A DNA stretch of 64,000 nucleotides from Telmatospirillum sp. J64-1 (lineage in GTDB: Bacteria > Pseudomonadota > Alphaproteobacteria > Rhodospirillales > Magnetospirillaceae). The notes below the pieces were generated by a model, which was not told where the DNA came from, searched no databases, and worked only from the letters and a program-made list of their open reading frames with translations. Within the stretch, counting starts at the first letter, position 1. Each line of letters opens with the position of its first letter. The translations under genes were made by a program, and so were the position numbers. The stretch is taken from positions 97,309-161,308 of the forward strand of contig NZ_SBHN01000010.1 of NCBI RefSeq assembly GCF_006980715.1. The letters run 5' to 3'. Shown piece after piece: positions 15,480 to 24,823 of this stretch.

Positions 15480-15538
15480 ACCGGCAAAGCCGGTTCCTCC
15501 CGCACCAGCCCGTCATCCCCGCTTTCGCGGGAATGACG
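15480..15538. repeat. Two hairpins between convergent genes, one of a widespread repeat type
   Basis: ACCGGC-AAA-GCCGGT (15480-15494) is followed by a 28-bp imperfect palindrome at 15511-15538 whose arms CGTCATCCCCGC and GCGGGAATGACG pair with one mismatch around TTTC. The CGTCATTCCCGCGAAAGCGGG pattern recurs as an intergenic repeat in many proteobacterial genomes. Here it may act as a transcript-end structure between the convergent kinase and GlcG-like genes. Only this copy was noticed in the window. Confidence 0.5.
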
Positions 15539-15568
15539 AGGAAAGGTTTTACAGGTTGTCCGTGCGGC

Positions 15569-16003
15569 TTATTCCCCGCCGGTATCGGCCACCAGGCCGA
15601 CCGATTCGATGCCGGCGACGGCGCAGAGCTCGTCGTTCTCCGACAGGTCGCCGGTCACGCCCACGGCACCGACGATCATGCCGTCCTTGTCGCGGATCAG
15701 CACGCCGCCGGGCACCGGCACCATCTTGCCGCCGGCCAGGTCCGAGGCGGCATTCATGAAGGCGGGCATCTTGGCGGCACGGCGGGCCAGTTCACGTCCG
15801 CCGAAGCCCAGGCCCAGGGCGCCCCAGGCCTTGCCGATGGCGATTTCCGGACGCAGCAGGCTGGCATTGTCTTCGCGCTTCAGGACCTTGATCTGGCCGC
15901 CGGCATCCAGCACGACGACGGTCAGCGGCTGGAAACCTTTTTCCCGACCTGTCTGCAAGGCCTTGTCAACGATCGCATCGGCAGAGGATAGTGTCAGGCT
16001 CAC
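15569..16003 (-). CDS. glcG: GlcG/HbpS-like DUF336 protein
   Basis: A 144-residue DUF336 protein: SLTLSSADAIVDKAL at the start, PLTVVVLDAGG, the IAIGKAWGALGLG stretch and PGGVLIRDKDGMIVGAVGVTGD. This single-domain family includes E. coli GlcG, encoded beside glycolate oxidase and malate synthase G, and the haem-binding HbpS. The start is GTG at 16003, preceded by AGGAG. It is divergent from malate synthase G across 138 bp, which supports the GlcG name. The biochemical function of GlcG is not established. Confidence 0.75.
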   Translation of the reverse strand: MSLTLSSADAIVDKALQTGREKGFQPLTVVVLDAGGQIKVLKREDNASLLRPEIAIGKAWGALGLGFGGRELARRAAKMPAFMNAASDLAGGKMVPVPGGVLIRDKDGMIVGAVGVTGDLSENDELCAVAGIESVGLVADTGGE

Positions 16004-16141
16004 GGTGTCTCTCCTTCCTTCTTGGAGGGGGTAGAATTGCCGATTTGTATTCGATGTCAATGTCTGGCCGGAGGGAGCGTTGGAAAAGTTTGCACACAGC
16101 TTGACCGCCACGACGGCGTATAAGAAGAAAGGAGCGGAGCA

Positions 16142-18313
16142 GTGAGCTTGTGGATCGAGACCGGCAACATCCAGGTTGCCGCCGAACTTCACCACTTTAT
16201 CGAACAAGAGGCTCTGCCCGGTACCGGCATCTCCTCCGGCCAGTTCTGGTCGGCCCTGGATGCCCTTCTGCACGACATGGCCCCGCGCAACAAGGCGCTG
16301 CTTGCCAAGCGCGACGAGTTGCAGGCCAAGATCGACGAATGGTACCGCAGCCGGCGCGGCCAGCAGATCGACCTGGACGCCTATAAGGCCTTCCTGCGCG
16401 AAATCGGCTATCTGCTGCCCGAAGGCGAGGATTTCAGCGCCAGCACCAGCAATGTGGATACCGAGATCGCCCATACGGCTGGCCCGCAGCTGGTCGTGCC
16501 GGTGATGAACGCCCGCTATGCCCTGAACGCCGCCAATGCCCGCTGGGGCAGCCTGTATGACGCCCTGTACGGCACGGATGCCATCAGCGACGAAGACGGC
16601 GCCGAGCGTGGCGCGGGCTACAATCCGAAGCGCGGCGCCAAGGTCATCGCCTTCGCCCGCAACATCCTGGACCAGGCGGCGCCGCTGGAGACCGGCTCCC
16701 ATGCCGAGTCCCTGTCCTATACGGTCGAGGACGGCGCCCTGCTGGTCGGCCTGCCCGACGACCAGATCGTCGGCTTGGCGGATCCGAGCAAATTCGTCGG
16801 TTATCGCGGCGATGCCTCGGCCCCGGAAGCGATCCTGCTGCGCAATAACGGCCTGCATCTGGAAATCCGCATCGACCGCAGCCATCCCATCGGCAAGGAC
16901 GATCCGGCGGGCGTCGCCGACCTGGTGGTGGAATCGGCGCTGACCACCATCATGGACTGCGAGGATTCCATCGCCGCCGTGGACGCCGCCGACAAGGTCG
17001 CCGTCTACCGCAACTGGCTGGGCCTGATGAAGGGGACCCTGACGGCTTCCTTCCCCAAGGGCGGCAAGACCGTCGAGCGCAGCCTGGAAGGCGACCGCGT
17101 CTATACCGCCCCGGACGGCAGCACGTTGACCCTGCATGGCCGCAGCCTGATGCTGATCCGCAATGTCGGCCATCTGATGACCATCGACGCGGTGCGCCTG
17201 AAGGACGGCAGCCCGGCGCCGGAAGGCCTGCTGGATGCCATGATCACCTCGCTGATCGCCATCCATGACCTGAAGGGCCTGGGCCGCCTGCGCAACAGCC
17301 GCGCCGGGTCGGTCTATATCGTCAAGCCCAAGATGCACGGTCCCGAGGAAGTGGCCTTCGCCAACGAACTCTTCGACCGCGTCGAGGATGCCCTGGGTCT
17401 GGCGCGCCATACCCTGAAGATCGGCATCATGGACGAGGAGCGGCGCACCACCGTCAACCTCAAGGAATGCATCCGCGCCGCCAAGAACCGCGTGGTCTTC
17501 ATCAATACCGGCTTCCTCGACCGCACCGGCGACGAGATCCACACCGCCATGGAAGCCGGTCCGGTGGTCCGCAAGGCCGACATGAAGGCGACGGCCTGGA
17601 TCAAGGCCTACGAGGACTGGAACGTCGATATCGGCCTGGCTTGCGGCCTGAAGGGCCGGGCGCAGATCGGCAAGGGCATGTGGGCGATGCCCGACCGCAT
17701 GGCCGAGATGCTGAAGGTCAAGATCGGCCATCCGCAGGCCGGGGCCAACACCGCCTGGGTGCCGTCGCCCACCGCCGCCACCCTGCATGCGTTGCATTAT
17801 CATCAGGTCGACGTGGCCGCCCGCCAGGAAGAACTGAAGAGCCGCAAGCGCGCCAGCCTGGACGACCTGCTGACCATTCCGCTGGCCGACCGCCCCAACT
17901 GGTCGGAAGAGGAAATCCAGCAGGAACTGGACAACAACGCCCAGGGCATCCTGGGTTACGTCGTCCGCTGGATCGACCAGGGCGTCGGCTGTTCCAAGGT
18001 GCCGGACATCCACAATGTCGGCCTGATGGAAGACCGCGCGACCTTGCGTATCTCCAGCCAGCACATGGCCAACTGGCTGCATCACGGCATCTGCACCGAG
18101 GAGCAGGTGATGGAGACCATGAAGCGCATGGCCGCCGTGGTGGACCGTCAGAATGCGGGCGATCCGGCCTATAAGCCCATGGCCGCCGATTTCGAGAACA
18201 GCATCGCCTTCAAGGCGGCTTGCGATCTCGTCTTCAAGGGCCGCGAGCAGCCCAGCGGCTATACCGAACCGCTGCTGCACCGCTATCGCCTTGAAGTGAA
18301 GGCGAAGGCGTAA
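16142..18313 (+). CDS. glcB: Malate synthase G
   Basis: Condenses glyoxylate with acetyl-CoA to give malate, the last step of glycolate/glyoxylate use. The 723-residue length is exactly that of the G isoform. Conserved stretches include [15 protein letters not shown] (about 271-285), [32 protein letters not shown] (around 430) and the C-terminal [15 protein letters not shown]. The start is GTG at 16142, with AAGGAG 9 bp upstream. No isocitrate lyase gene is nearby, so glyoxylate may come from glycolate or another route. A strong terminator follows. Confidence 0.96.
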   Translation: MSLWIETGNIQVAAELHHFIEQEALPGTGISSGQFWSALDALLHDMAPRNKALLAKRDELQAKIDEWYRSRRGQQIDLDAYKAFLREIGYLLPEGEDFSASTSNVDTEIAHTAGPQLVVPVMNARYALNAANARWGSLYDALYGTDAISDEDGAERGAGYNPKRGAKVIAFARNILDQAAPLETGSHAESLSYTVEDGALLVGLPDDQIVGLADPSKFVGYRGDASAPEAILLRNNGLHLEIRIDRSHPIGKDDPAGVADLVVESALTTIMDCEDSIAAVDAADKVAVYRNWLGLMKGTLTASFPKGGKTVERSLEGDRVYTAPDGSTLTLHGRSLMLIRNVGHLMTIDAVRLKDGSPAPEGLLDAMITSLIAIHDLKGLGRLRNSRAGSVYIVKPKMHGPEEVAFANELFDRVEDALGLARHTLKIGIMDEERRTTVNLKECIRAAKNRVVFINTGFLDRTGDEIHTAMEAGPVVRKADMKATAWIKAYEDWNVDIGLACGLKGRAQIGKGMWAMPDRMAEMLKVKIGHPQAGANTAWVPSPTAATLHALHYHQVDVAARQEELKSRKRASLDDLLTIPLADRPNWSEEEIQQELDNNAQGILGYVVRWIDQGVGCSKVPDIHNVGLMEDRATLRISSQHMANWLHHGICTEEQVMETMKRMAAVVDRQNAGDPAYKPMAADFENSIAFKAACDLVFKGREQPSGYTEPLLHRYRLEVKAKA

Positions 18314-18318
18314 AGGAA

Positions 18319-18349
18319 AACGCCCCGGCCGAGAGGCCGGGGCGTTTTT
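18319..18349 (+). terminator. Strong rho-independent terminator after malate synthase G
   Basis: A 12-bp perfect GC-rich stem (AACGCCCCGGCC with GGCCGGGGCGTT), GAGA tetraloop and a T5 run, beginning 5 bp after the stop codon. Confidence 0.95.
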
Positions 18350-18374
18350 CAATGGACTGACTGGAAAGAAAAAA

Positions 18375-18743
18375 TCAGGCCGCCAGCGACTTGCCGTCCT
18401 TGGAGGTGCGGCGGGCGCCGGGATCGATGCGGACGGACAGCGGGCGGATGCGGCTGCGCTGGCTGCGCATGTCGCCGTAGGTGCCGTCGACGACGGCGGG
18501 AATGTCGCCGCGGGTCAGACCCATATCGGCCAGTTCCGCGTCGGTCAGGCCGTTCAGTTCCGCCTGCATCTTGCTACGCGCCACCCACTCGCGCAGCGGC
18601 GCGACAAGCGGGGCCAGGGCAGCGCCAACACCCCGGAACGCCGACAGGCACACGGTGGCGAAGGCTTCGGCGCGGGCCTTGCGCGCGGCGGCCAAGACCT
18701 CGTTGGTGTCGTGGTAGAGGATGTCGGACTGGGAGGTATTCAT
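18375..18743 (-). CDS. DUF1127-domain protein
   Basis: 122 residues. The core REWVARSKMQAELNGLTDAE followed by LADMGLTRGDI (about residues 50-80) is the DUF1127 motif, an arginine-rich helical element of small alphaproteobacterial proteins, some of which bind RNA or affect phosphate and central metabolism. The protein is longer than the usual 45-70 residues, with extra sequence on both sides. ATG 18743 has a modest AAGG site; an earlier in-frame start at 18908 was not used because it adds uncharacteristic sequence. Confidence 0.75.
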   Translation of the reverse strand: MNTSQSDILYHDTNEVLAAARKARAEAFATVCLSAFRGVGAALAPLVAPLREWVARSKMQAELNGLTDAELADMGLTRGDIPAVVDGTYGDMRSQRSRIRPLSVRIDPGARRTSKDGKSLAA

Positions 18744-18950
18744 GACAAAACCTTCTTCGCAACTGCAGCAATTGATGCCACGGCGACACCATATGCCCGC
18801 TTTCGCCGAACCGGTGGCGGAAATTTTGCAGAGCAGCAATTCCATTGCCGCATATCCCCTTTCCGCCGTCCCGCGCGGACAGGGGGCGAAAGCCCTACTT
18901 GCCCGCAAGGCGATGGGCGCTTAGCTTTCAGGCGAAGAGGAGGATTTGCC

Positions 18951-20936
18951 GTGGCTTCCTATATCGCCCAGCAGGATGAAGAACACTTGCCCCAGGAATG
19001 GCGTGACCTTGCCGCCGGAATTGCCGCCGCCCCGGAAGGGGTCGAGCCGGAAGGCTGGCTGGCCCTGGTCCAGCCCCCGCCCAGCCCCGACCAGCGCCGG
19101 GCGCTGACGGAATTGGTGGCGCGGTTGCGTGCCGTTCCCGGCACCGGGCCGGGGCCAGTGCCGGTCGGGCGCTTGCAGGCCCTGCGGGCGGAACTGGCGC
19201 GGCGCGGGCTGGACGGCTTCGTGGTGCCGCGCAGCGACGAGCATCAGGGCGAATATGTTCCCGCCCGTGCCGAACGGCTGGCTTGGCTGACGGGCTTCAC
19301 CGGCTCGGCCGGTATGGCCGTCGTGCTGGCCGACAAGGCCGCCGTCTTCGTGGACGGCCGCTATACGCTCCAGGTGGAAAGCGAGGTCGACGGCACCGCC
19401 TTCGAATACCGTCATATCTCGGAATCGCCGCCGACCGACTGGCTTGCCGAGAATTTGGGCGAGGGGGCGCGTCTCGGCTACGATCCCTGGCTGCATACCC
19501 CCGACGGCGCCGACCGCCTGGCCAAGGCCTGCGAACGCGCCGGGGCGATGCTGGTGGGCTGTGCGGATAATCCCTTGGATGCCGTCTGGGACGACCAGCC
19601 GCCGCCGCCCGTTTCACCCATCCGGCCTCATCCCGATCATCTGGCGGGCCGCGCCTCGGCGGAAAAACGGCGCGAGATCGGCGCTTTGCTGGCTGCCGCC
19701 AAGCAGGATGCGGTGGTCCTGACCCAGCCCGATTCCCTGGCTTGGCTGCTGAACATCCGCGGCGGCGACGTGCCCTTCACGCCCTTGCCTCTGTGCTTCG
19801 GTCTGTTATACGCCGATGGGCGGATGGATCTGTTCGTGGACCCGCGCAAGCTGGCTCCCGGCTTGGCCGAACATCTCGGCGCGGATGTCTCCCTGCGCCG
19901 CCCGGAAGAATTCGGCGGGGCGCTGGAGGCCCTGAACGGCAGGAAGGTGCGGGTGGACCATGCCGGTGCCCCGGCCTGGACGGTCGAACGCCTGCAAGCG
20001 GGCGGGGCGCAGGTGGTACGTGGCGCCGATCCTTGCGCCTTGCCCAAGGCCTGCAAGAACGAGGCGGAGCTGGAAGGCACCAGGGCGGCGCATCGCCGTG
20101 ACGGTGCCGCCCTGTGTCGTTTCCTCGCCTGGCTGGATGCCGAGGCCCCCAAGGGCGGGCTGACGGAGATCAGTGCTGCCGACCGCCTGGAAGCCTTCCG
20201 CCGCGAGAACGAGCATTTCCGGGGCCTCAGCTTCCCCACCATCTCGGGTGCCGGTCCCAATGGCGCCATCGTCCATTACCGCGTCACCGAGCGCACGGAC
20301 CGCCGGATCGAGCCGGGGCAGATCTATCTGCTGGATTCAGGGGCGCAATATCTGGACGGCACCACCGACGTCACCCGCACCATCGCCATCGGCACGCCGG
20401 GCGAGGAGGAAAGGCGGCGGTTCACCCTGGTGCTGAAGGGCCATATCGCCCTGGCCCGGGCCCGCTTTCCCGAGGGCACCACCGGCAGCCAGCTCGATGC
20501 CCTGGCTCGCATGGCCCTCTGGGCCGAAGGGCTGGATTACGACCATGGCACCGGCCACGGCGTCGGCAGTTATCTGGGTGTCCATGAAGGGCCGCAGCGC
20601 ATCTCGAAGGCAGGCAACGCCATCGCCCTGAAGCCGGGCATGATCCTGTCCAACGAGCCCGGCTACTACAAGACCGGAGCCTATGGCATCCGCATCGAGA
20701 ATCTGGTGGTGGTGCGCGAGGCCGAGGTTCCGCCGGGGGCGGAGCGCAAGCTGCTGGACTTCGAGACCCTGACCCTGGCCCCCATCGACCGCCGCCTGAT
20801 CCTCCGGGATCTTCTGACGGATGAGGAAGCGGCATGGCTGGATGCCTATCACGCCCGCGTGCGCGACGTCATCACGCCGCTGGTCGATTCCGACACCGCC
20901 GCTTGGCTGGCGCAGGCGACCGCGCCGCTGGAATAG
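18951..20936 (+). CDS. Xaa-Pro aminopeptidase (M24B)
   Basis: A 661-residue metallopeptidase removing an N-terminal residue before proline. It has the three-part layout of the long aminopeptidase P form: two creatinase-like N-terminal domains (RRGLDGFVVPRSDEHQGEY, LTGFTGSAG; KQDAVVLTQPDSLAWLLNIRG) and a C-terminal catalytic domain. Metal ligands lie in LDSGAQYLDGTTDVTRT, GTGHGVGSYLGVHEGP and SNEPGYY, with the last glutamate in GIRIENL. The start is GTG at 18951, preceded by AGGAGG at good spacing; longer in-frame starts upstream were rejected. Confidence 0.93.
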   Translation: MASYIAQQDEEHLPQEWRDLAAGIAAAPEGVEPEGWLALVQPPPSPDQRRALTELVARLRAVPGTGPGPVPVGRLQALRAELARRGLDGFVVPRSDEHQGEYVPARAERLAWLTGFTGSAGMAVVLADKAAVFVDGRYTLQVESEVDGTAFEYRHISESPPTDWLAENLGEGARLGYDPWLHTPDGADRLAKACERAGAMLVGCADNPLDAVWDDQPPPPVSPIRPHPDHLAGRASAEKRREIGALLAAAKQDAVVLTQPDSLAWLLNIRGGDVPFTPLPLCFGLLYADGRMDLFVDPRKLAPGLAEHLGADVSLRRPEEFGGALEALNGRKVRVDHAGAPAWTVERLQAGGAQVVRGADPCALPKACKNEAELEGTRAAHRRDGAALCRFLAWLDAEAPKGGLTEISAADRLEAFRRENEHFRGLSFPTISGAGPNGAIVHYRVTERTDRRIEPGQIYLLDSGAQYLDGTTDVTRTIAIGTPGEEERRRFTLVLKGHIALARARFPEGTTGSQLDALARMALWAEGLDYDHGTGHGVGSYLGVHEGPQRISKAGNAIALKPGMILSNEPGYYKTGAYGIRIENLVVVREAEVPPGAERKLLDFETLTLAPIDRRLILRDLLTDEEAAWLDAYHARVRDVITPLVDSDTAAWLAQATAPLE

Positions 20937-20943
20937 GAGGCGC

Positions 20944-21999
20944 TCAGGCCTCCTGTTCCGCTTCGACGGTGTCGTTTTCCCGCTCGCGTACCACGCGCGG
21001 CAGGAGCAGGGTGAAGCTGCTTCCCTTGCCGGGGGCGCTGTCCACGCCGAGGCTGCCGCCCAGCGGGCCGGTGACGAGATTGTAGACGATGTGCAGGCCC
21101 AGCCCGCTGCCGCCGTTGCCGCGGCGGGTGGTGAAGAAGGGGTCGAAGATGCGGGGCAGGTGCTCGGTCGGGATTCCCTTGCCGTCATCGGCGAAGACGA
21201 GGCGCAGGCTGTCGGCATCGGGCTGGGTGACGGTGATGGAGAATTGGCCCGTCTGGCCCTCGTCATAGGCGTGCAGGATGCTGTTCATGACCAGATTGGT
21301 CAGGACCTGGGCCAGCGCTCCCGGATAGCTGTCCATGGTGAGGCCGGAGGGGCAGTCGATACTGACCTGATGCCCCAGCTGGCGCAGGCGCGGAGCAAGG
21401 CTGAACAGCACTTCCTCGACATAGTCCCGAAGGTCGAACTGGCGCCGCTCGGAACTCGTGCGGTCGGTCGCCACCTGCTTGAAGCTGCGGATCAGCTGCG
21501 CGGCGCGGTCGCAATTGGCGAGGATCAGGCCGCTGGTATCCTCGGCCGTGGCCAGATAGCGGGAAAATTCGCTGCGCGACAGGCTGCCGGAGGCGAAGTC
21601 ATCCTTCAGCCGCTCGGTGGCGTCGGCGAGATGCGAGGCGCAGGACAGGGCGATGCCCACTGGTGTGTTGATTTCATGGGCCACCCCGGCGACCAGCGCG
21701 CCGAGCGATGCCAGCTTTTCCTGCTGGACGAGGGTTTCCTGGGTTTCCTCCAGCCGCGCCAAGGCGTCTTCCGCTTCCTGGCGGCGGCGCTGAAGCTCCT
21801 GGTTCAGATTGGCCAGCTGCCCTTGCAGGCGGTCGCTGAACCGGACCAGACGGCGTTGTTCGCGCAGGCTCCGCTCGAAAGCCTTGACCAGCGCCCCGAC
21901 CCCCCGGCGCAGCTCGGGGTCGGCGACCTCCTCCAGATGCTCCCGAAGGCGGCGGGCATCGGCCAGCGCTTTTTCCTCGGCATCGAAAAGATCGTTCAC
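20944..21999 (-). CDS. Soluble NtrB-type sensor histidine kinase
   Basis: 351 residues with no membrane segment. A long N-terminal helical/coiled-coil part (about 1-100) precedes an H-box of the HEINTP kind (VAGVAHEINTPVGIA) and an ATPase domain with NLVMNSILHAY, ADDGKGIP and GSGLGLHIVYNLV. The GTG start overlaps the siaC stop (GTGA), so it is translated with the SiaB/SiaC-like pair and ends that operon. It has no receiver domain; its partner is probably a receiver encoded in the same operon, such as those of the cyclase or the DUF3369 kinase. Confidence 0.9.
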   Translation of the reverse strand: MNDLFDAEEKALADARRLREHLEEVADPELRRGVGALVKAFERSLREQRRLVRFSDRLQGQLANLNQELQRRRQEAEDALARLEETQETLVQQEKLASLGALVAGVAHEINTPVGIALSCASHLADATERLKDDFASGSLSRSEFSRYLATAEDTSGLILANCDRAAQLIRSFKQVATDRTSSERRQFDLRDYVEEVLFSLAPRLRQLGHQVSIDCPSGLTMDSYPGALAQVLTNLVMNSILHAYDEGQTGQFSITVTQPDADSLRLVFADDGKGIPTEHLPRIFDPFFTTRRGNGGSGLGLHIVYNLVTGPLGGSLGVDSAPGKGSSFTLLLPRVVRERENDTVEAEQEA

Positions 22000-22388
22000 C
22001 CGTCCACCGAGACAAGATTGAAGGTCACGTGTTCCAGATCTTCGGAAAAGTCCTCGCCGAATTCCTTCATGGTGTCGTCGTCATCGGCATAATGCCAGTT
22101 GATTTCCACCCTGGTGCCGTCGGCAGCGGATTTCTCCAGCATTTCCAGGATGTTCATCAGGGCCTTGGCACTGCTGCTGTTGAAATAGATGAATTCTATG
22201 TCAAGCGTGATGCCGTCCGGGGCGGGGGCCTGGAGATAGCGGCGCAGGGCATCGAAGATCGGCCCGAAGAAGGCGGCGGCATCTTCGGGATAGGATTCCC
22301 CGCGCATGGAGAAGCGACCGGATGCGAAGTCGAAGTCGACTTCCGGTGACCGCTCCGTCCCGGCAATAGTCAATCGTTCCTGCGTCAT
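21996..22388 (-). CDS. siaC: SiaC-like regulatory phosphoprotein (DUF1987)
   Basis: A 130-residue single-domain protein. The N-terminal pattern (IAGTERSPEVDFDF, GRFSMRGESYPEDA) and the core LDIEFIYFNSSSAKALMNILEML match SiaC of Pseudomonas aeruginosa, a switch protein. There, kinase SiaB phosphorylates SiaC on a threonine, phosphatase SiaA removes the phosphate, and unphosphorylated SiaC activates the diguanylate cyclase SiaD. The matching position here appears to be Ser71 in NSSS rather than Thr. The gene starts 37 bp after siaB in an operon that also encodes a diguanylate cyclase. The symbol is by homology; function in this organism is inferred. Confidence 0.82.
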   Translation of the reverse strand: MTQERLTIAGTERSPEVDFDFASGRFSMRGESYPEDAAAFFGPIFDALRRYLQAPAPDGITLDIEFIYFNSSSAKALMNILEMLEKSAADGTRVEINWHYADDDDTMKEFGEDFSEDLEHVTFNLVSVDG

Positions 22389-22425
22389 AATACTCTTACT
22401 TACTCTTTATCGTTTATCGTTCTTA

Positions 22426-23025
22426 TCAGATCGAGACCTTCAGGCAGAAAAAGGCGCGCTGGTCGTCCCATTCCTCGAAGTCGTATTCGAGGGGGCTGCT
22501 GGCGCGCCGGGCGATTTCGATCAGGCCGATGGTCGCCCCCTTGCTGCCGTCCTCCGGCGCCTCGCGCAGTTGCTGGCGGTAATGGGCCTTCAACTCGTCG
22601 CGGTCGAGGCTGCGGATATGGTCCAGCCTTTCGCGCAGGCGCGGCACGTCGTCCTGGCGTACCACATTGCCGCAGACGATGAAGAAATCGCCCTCCTGCA
22701 TGCCGATGATGACCATGCCGGAGCTCAGTTCCGATCTTCCCGCCTCGCCGATGCGGTCGGCGGAATAGCGGATGATGTTCTGCACCTGCTCGACGAAGAC
22801 CGAGAACACTTTCTTGACGGTGGTCACGTCGGCATCTTCGAGGGTCATCTTCTGACGCAATGCTTCTCCCAGGGAGAACAGGATCCCCTCGGAGACATAG
22901 CCGCTGAAAGAGAAGATGATCCCTTTTTCGTCCAAGGATCGCTTGAAGTTGGCGTATTGTGCGGCAAGCATTTCTCTGTACTCGAAATTAGTGGCCCCCG
23001 AGGGCAGGATAGCGGGAAGCGTCAT
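22426..23025 (-). CDS. siaB: SiaB-like protein kinase (DUF6272)
   Basis: 199 residues with the SiaB-family pattern: an N-terminal YANFKRSLDEKGIIFSFSGYVSEG, the ATPase N-box-like VEQVQNIIRYSADR, and a C-terminal GLIEIARRAS-type segment. SiaB is a GHKL-fold kinase that phosphorylates SiaC. The ATG at 23025 is only 5 bp past the kinase stop and lacks a strong ribosome site, so coupled translation is likely. Directly followed by siaC, as in the sia locus of Pseudomonas, though siaA and siaD-type genes are arranged differently here. Confidence 0.8.
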   Translation of the reverse strand: MTLPAILPSGATNFEYREMLAAQYANFKRSLDEKGIIFSFSGYVSEGILFSLGEALRQKMTLEDADVTTVKKVFSVFVEQVQNIIRYSADRIGEAGRSELSSGMVIIGMQEGDFFIVCGNVVRQDDVPRLRERLDHIRSLDRDELKAHYRQQLREAPEDGSKGATIGLIEIARRASSPLEYDFEEWDDQRAFFCLKVSI

Positions 23026-23030
23026 GGCTG

Positions 23031-24797
23031 TCAGCCGATAGGCGGCGCTTCGCCGGGCAGGACGAGGCTGAAGGTCGAGCCGGCTCCTACCTCGCTTTCC
23101 ACGATCACGCTTCCGCCGTGCAACTCCGCGATCTGGCGGACCAGATGCAGCCCGATCCCGGCGCCCGGGGCGCAATTGGAATTGCTGCCGCGGAAGAAGC
23201 GCTCGAAGATCCGCTCCTGTTCCGCGGGCGGCACGCCGACGCCGTGATCGCGCACGGAGATCACGGCGCCCTGGCCTTCGGCCCGCAGCCGCAATTCGAT
23301 CACCCGCACCTCCGAGGAATACTTCACCGCATTGCTCAGAAGGTTGGAGATCGCCAGTTCCAGCATCTGGCTGTCCCCCCGGAACGGGAGGCTGCGGCAG
23401 TCCATGTCCAGCAGGATGCTGTGGGAAGGCGCTGCCGCGCGATGGCTTTCCACGAGGCCGCGCAGCAATTCCGTCAGGTCCATGTCGCGCAGGCGCAATT
23501 CCAGCCGGCCGGTATCTAGGCGTTCGTCGGCCAGGCAGGTGTCGATCAGCCCGATCATGCGCCTGACATTGCTGCGGATGGTGTCCAGGCGCGGCAGCAT
23601 GGTGGGAGCTTGGCTTTCTGCCTTGATCGCCAGCATCTGGGCGGAACTGTCGATCACCGCCAGCGGCGTGCGGAATTCGTGCGAGACCATGGACAGGAAC
23701 TGGCGCTGCTGCTGCTTGGCCTCGGTCTCGCGGGCCAGGGCCAGCTCGATCCGCGCCTTGGCCTCCAGCAGGGCCTGCCGGCTGGCCTTCAATTCCGCCG
23801 TGCGCGCGGCCACGCGCTGTTCCAGCGTCTTGTTGAGGCGCGAGAGATCTTCATAGAGGCAGGCATTGTCCAGCCCCGCTGCGACATGGGTACAGAACAC
23901 TTCCAGCAGGCGCTTTTCGTCCTCGGTCAGCGGCTCGCGCCGTTGCAGCAGCAGGACGGTGGTGCCGTGCTCCAGGGTGCGGAAGACCAGCAGGCAGTGA
24001 TCCTCGGCGAAGAGATGGGTTTGCTCGAGGAAGCCGAGCTCGATCGTATCGACCAGTTCGGACGGCAGGCATTGATGGATGGATTGGCCGGTTGTCCCGG
24101 CGAAGCAGCCTGCGGCGGCCATCACCGTGACCCTGCGGTCCCCGGCCCGTTCGGTGTCGCGGCAGGCCACCACCCCGGCCTCGGGGCTGTCCAGCAGGTC
24201 GGTGAGCTGCTGGACCATGGCCTCCATCAAGCTGCGCATGGAGCGGGTATCGAGCAGCGAGCCGGTGGCGTTCACCAGCTTTTCCAGGCCGCGCCGGTTG
24301 CGTTCGATGGCGACGAGGTCCTGCCAGGAACGCAAGGCGCCGACCAGGGCGGTGAACAGTTTCTGCGCCGTCAGCTCGGTCTTGTTCTTGTAGTCGTTGA
24401 TGTCGTAGGACAGGACGACGTCGCGTTCCGGGGCCTCGCCCGGCTGACCGGTGCGCAGGATGATGCGCATGCGCTGGTTGCCCAAATCCTCGCGGATATA
24501 GCGCACCAGCCGCAGCCCGGCATCGTCGGTTTCCATGACGACGTCGAGAAGCGCCACGGGAAGGTCGGCGCGCTGGGCCAGGATCGAGCGCGCTTCGGCG
24601 GCCGAAGAGGCGCTGACCACCTCGAACCCGCGGCCCTGGAAGTCGAAGTCGCGCAGGATGACCCGGGTCATGGCATGGACCTGGGGGTCGTCGTCGACGA
24701 CCAGGATCGGCCAGGGCTCGTCCTGCTGGGCGGACGTCACGAAAAGATCGTCCGCCTCCTCGGCGAAAAGAAAATCGTCCAATTCCTTGCCCGCCAT
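23031..24797 (-). CDS. REC-DUF3369-histidine kinase
   Basis: 588 residues: an N-terminal receiver (ILVVDDDPQVHAMTRVIL, acceptor Asp in VALLDVVMETDD), then a DUF3369 GAF-like region (about 175-320), a coiled coil (LEQRVAARTAELKASRQAL), HisKA with SMVSHEFRTPLAVID and an ATPase domain (LLSNAVKYSSE, DHGVGVPP, GAGIGLHLVRQ). No membrane segments. It can therefore receive as well as send phosphate. Sits between the diguanylate cyclase (26 bp gap) and siaB (5 bp gap). Such REC-DUF3369 proteins are known; the sensed signal is not. Confidence 0.9.
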   Translation of the reverse strand: MAGKELDDFLFAEEADDLFVTSAQQDEPWPILVVDDDPQVHAMTRVILRDFDFQGRGFEVVSASSAAEARSILAQRADLPVALLDVVMETDDAGLRLVRYIREDLGNQRMRIILRTGQPGEAPERDVVLSYDINDYKNKTELTAQKLFTALVGALRSWQDLVAIERNRRGLEKLVNATGSLLDTRSMRSLMEAMVQQLTDLLDSPEAGVVACRDTERAGDRRVTVMAAAGCFAGTTGQSIHQCLPSELVDTIELGFLEQTHLFAEDHCLLVFRTLEHGTTVLLLQRREPLTEDEKRLLEVFCTHVAAGLDNACLYEDLSRLNKTLEQRVAARTAELKASRQALLEAKARIELALARETEAKQQQRQFLSMVSHEFRTPLAVIDSSAQMLAIKAESQAPTMLPRLDTIRSNVRRMIGLIDTCLADERLDTGRLELRLRDMDLTELLRGLVESHRAAAPSHSILLDMDCRSLPFRGDSQMLELAISNLLSNAVKYSSEVRVIELRLRAEGQGAVISVRDHGVGVPPAEQERIFERFFRGSNSNCAPGAGIGLHLVRQIAELHGGSVIVESEVGAGSTFSLVLPGEAPPIG

Positions 24798-24823
24798 CCT
24801 CTATATCCTACCCGTATGGTATA

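Noticed and set aside
16004..18352. Long minus-strand open frame across malate synthase G continuing into the GlcG-like gene
   Set aside because: It is antisense to an obvious 723-residue malate synthase G; the DUF336 protein has its own GTG start with AGGAG at 16003.
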